64,000 bases of DNA from Polytrichum commune (lineage: Eukaryota; Streptophyta; Polytrichopsida; Polytrichales; Polytrichaceae). Each line of letters begins with the position of its first letter. The stretch's first letter is position 1. Shown here piece after piece: positions 61,464 through 64,000 of this stretch. The position numbers and the translations under genes were made by a program. Under the pieces are notes generated by a model that was given only the letters and a program-made list of their open reading frames with translations, ran no database searches and was not told the DNA's origin. The stretch covers positions 560,001-624,000 of the forward strand of contig OX485803.1 in assembly GCA_950295325.1 (NCBI GenBank), given 5' to 3'.

Positions 61464-64000
61464 ATGGCCCCTAAAAGGAGACCAGGTGAAAGGTGGTTCA
61501 TGCTCGCGCCAGACCACCTTTGGCAGGAGTATGAAACTCCACAGGACGATTCTTACGTCCCAAAAGATGGCGTCGTTTTGGCATGGTCCGTTCAGGTGGT
61601 GAAGGCATCCATGTTCAAGCTGCTATTCGTGGTGAAGGTGGGGACCCACGAGCAGCACACCTGGGCAACGCTGACGGGATGGGAGGTTGCGTCCGTCCAG
61701 TCTCTCGGGGACTACGTAGACGTCATACTGGAGAACTCCGCCGTGCAGAACGTCCACATGTTCATGCACCAGTTCTCCGAGCCCTTCGACCCCCTGTACG
61801 CCAAGGAGACTTGCGTCGACCCTGAAACCATAAAACCGGAGGCCATATTCATAGATGGTAGTGTAACGAACACGAAGGTTGCGAGCAGGTTCACGAAGTT
61901 AAAACAGGCTATCACGGTTCTCAACAAGGCGCTGCAAAGCAAACCCAAGACGCAGCAGCCTGTGAGGCGGAAGGCAACGACGGAAGAAGGCGCAGGGTCC
62001 TCAAGACCACAAACTGTGAGGAAACCGCGGGCGGTCCCTGCAGACTCGAGACGGACGAGCACTACAACAACGCCGGCTGACAGCGAGACGCCAACGCCAT
62101 CAGGAAGCCGTCAGACGATCCCTTCCAAGAGGGGAAGAGAGTCATCGGGGATGACTGACGAGCCTGTTTCCCCGGAGCTCCGGATGCCGAAGCCTGGCCA
62201 AGAGGTGGATGCAGGCGAAATACAAAAAATAAACAACAACTTCGAGACAAAATGCCTGCACTGCTTCTTCATGGGCAGGGACTTCAAATTCGAGGTCAAC
62301 ATTGCGCAGTGCCACCTTGCGCCACCAGAGAAGTGCGTCCGAGCCAAGGAGGACGCCTACGTCGACTGGATGGTCGCTCAAATCTTGGGCGGGCAGTTCA
62401 AGGACGACAGGCAGACAATTGTTGTCATGCCACAAGGGCTGAAAAGAATGCCGACGCCTGAGATGTGGCCGGCAATCTCTAAAGGAGACTTCTGGCTGAT
62501 TGACGGGCAGCACAGTGTGGAGGCCTCGAAAAAAATCCAGCTGATGACCGAGTGGGACGACCCGAACAACCAGAAGGAGAAGCTAAAAGTTTGGAAGGCT
62601 TTGGTGGTTTGGTCGGACAACGAGACGGTCCTCAGCGACATCTCCAGGTTCTTCAACATGGGGAACAAAAAGAGGGCCTATCAGGCATCGTGGATCAGAA
62701 ACATCATGGCCTCGAGGGAGGTGTGGGAGTTTTATGGAAGGCCTCCCAAGGAAAGGGAGAATGCTAAAGACAAGAACCCCAAATGGGAGGTGAGTATGTT
62801 TGGGTCGATCGACCCAAACTCCTACATTGTTTTGTTGTCATCGCCAGGTTGATAGTTTGGGTCGGTCGACCCAAACTCTGAAATTATTTTGATATTGTCC
62901 CCAGGTTCATAGTTTGGGTCGGTCGACCCAAACTCTGAAATTGTTAAGATGTTTTCGCCAGGTTCATAGTTTGGGTCGTTCGACCCAAACTGCTGTTGCA
63001 TTTGTTTTTCCATTATGTGTTGCCTAACATGTGCTAATGTCTTCCTGTGCAGGACTTCAAATATCAAATGATCAATAAATTCTCCTCGATCGACAATGCT
63101 AGCCACAAGCAGAAAAAATATAACGAGCTGAGAGGAGAAATCTATTTGATCACAGCGTCCGATTCCGTATGGGCAAGATGGAAGAGTGTTTTTGAAAAAC
63201 ACGAGACGGGTGACCTCATGGACCCCGACACCGGCATGCTCTTCAACCAGACTGGGCGTTTCAAGCAAATGAAGCCTCTGGTGAGGGAGTTCTTCAGAGC
63301 GCTTCAAGGTCTCTCCGAGACAGAGATGGGAAAAGCGGCGTCCCACATCCTACACGTGGAGACGACGGCGAAGAGATGCTGGGTCCACCCTAAGATCGTC
63401 TTCACCAAACCCAAGATCTTCGTCCCTTCATGCTACACAATGAAGGAATGGACGGAGAACAGGAAGAAGAAGACGACCATCGTCCAGGAGCTGCACAAGC
63501 TTGTGCCAGAGAAGAAGCTCATCGTGGACGGAGAGGTCGACGAGGCGCACTGGAGGGCCTTCAAAGCCGAATATAAGTTTACCAGTGCGTCCATGGCGGC
63601 ACTCATGAGGGAGGCGGGAGACGACTTCCTCAGATCCAAGCTCGTGAAGGGGGGGAGGAACCGGGCGCTTCCCGAACACTCAGTGCGGGCCTTCTCCAAC
63701 TTCATAAAGGAGAAGAAGATCGTCAGTTTCGAAGGCGATGCGCAATTCAACATGGTCACTGTCGAACCTCTCAGGATCCAGGGTTGGCCGGGTTCTGAGT
63801 CAAGGAAGGCGATCAGGACTAGAGCCGGGGACCGCTTCCCCTTCGGAATGATAGACTTCAGGAACATCCCTGGAGCCTCATTCGAGGGGACTATGAGCAC
63901 CCCTTTTTACGATCCTTTCTTGTCGAAGTTCGTGGACTACGCCAGCCCCAAATTCAGGGAGGTCGACGTCTGGCTCTGGATTGTCGAGGACAGAAGGGCA
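61464..64000 (+). CDS. ParB/DGQHR-domain protein, intron-containing, partial at right edge
   Basis: The first coding exon is 61464-62789 (442 codons), with ATG immediately after a CAG acceptor. Its donor is GAG|GTGAGT. The second exon runs from 63053 in phase 0 for 316 open codons to the window end. Residues 1-160 are an unrecognised domain. Residues 160-250 are low-complexity Thr/Ser/Pro/Arg. Residues about 295-420 look like a ParB/Srx-fold domain: DWMVAQILGGQFKDDRQTIVVM, FWLIDGQHSVEASKKI (347-362), then SRFFNMGNKKRA. The DGQH motif recalls DGQHR/DndB-type proteins, but the usual Arg after DGQH is Ser. The coding region is GC-rich, especially at third positions, unlike the AT-rich RLK, which suggests transfer or an element-borne gene. 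Nuclear function is unknown; DNA binding is an inference. Confidence 0.75.
62790..63052 (+). repeat. Intron 2 of the ParB-like gene with four palindromes
   Basis: This GT-AG intron (GTGAGT ... TTCCTGTGCAG) carries palindromes at 62798, 62855, 62912 and 62969, spaced exactly 57 bp, with cores AT, GT, GT and TT. The repeat context (CGCCAGGTTCATA before, CTCTGAAATT after) differs from both the 78-bp and 158-bp units. Confidence 0.88.

Noticed and set aside
61464-64000. Bacterial contamination carrying parB
   Set aside because: Two GT-AG introns, a UTR exon and continuity of the same palindromes into plant-like repeat DNA argue that it is part of the plant chromosome.

Overview
This is plant nuclear DNA. 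The evidence is an intron-rich leucine-rich-repeat receptor kinase (LRR-RLK), an interstitial run of the plant telomere repeat TTTAGGG, polypyrimidine GT-AG introns, and non-LTR and LTR retrotransposon debris. It is AT-rich, with large introns and dense nested repeats. It could be a fern, lycophyte, bryophyte-grade plant or another large-genome plant; the sequence alone does not name the species. There is no operon or prokaryotic signature.

Layout. (1) 1-1314 is a decayed LINE reverse-transcriptase fragment, repeated at 25306-26903. (2) 6905-21509, minus strand, is a long LRR-RLK gene that I reconstructed as about 17 phase-consistent exons: signal peptide, LRRNT, LRR exons of about 66-78 bp, a GGNPVC juxtamembrane exon, a TM exon and a five-exon RD-type kinase. 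(3) 21579-23245 holds a direct tandem duplication upstream of that gene, with a CCGGTT-rich insert. (4) 26900-28350 is a long-armed foldback element. (5) 29863-33990, minus strand, is the C-terminal part of an unusual LINE (RNase H, zinc motif, restriction-like-endonuclease motif), split by a 1516-bp solo LTR. (6) 36390-37660 is a third LINE remnant. (7) 37951-50753 is a second, degenerate copy of 4271-15302, carrying a 3' duplicate of the RLK. That copy has a frameshift, a CpG-type nonsense mutation and an LTR-related insertion, so it is a pseudogene. (8) 51289-55874, minus strand, is a DUF7869-type gene, split in frame by a second, nearly identical solo LTR. (9) 56087-57358 is a 17-copy 78-bp tandem array built on a palindrome. 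(10) 59700-64000, plus strand, is a GC-rich intron-containing gene with a ParB/DGQHR-like domain, running off the right edge. The same palindrome occurs many times in both of its introns.

The most unusual signal is a 22-bp palindrome with invariant 10-bp arms and a variable 2-bp core. It recurs about 35 times in repeat units of different sequence and length (78, about 158, about 36 and about 57 bp), and only in the rightmost 8 kb, next to and inside a gene with a ParB-like domain. Second is a small family of elements with G-run ends (CTCGGGG...CCCCGAG) and 8-bp target duplications. Two of them have clean empty sites in the paralogous copy of the segmental duplication. All exon boundaries, domain calls and repeat boundaries were read by eye; no database search or alignment program was used.
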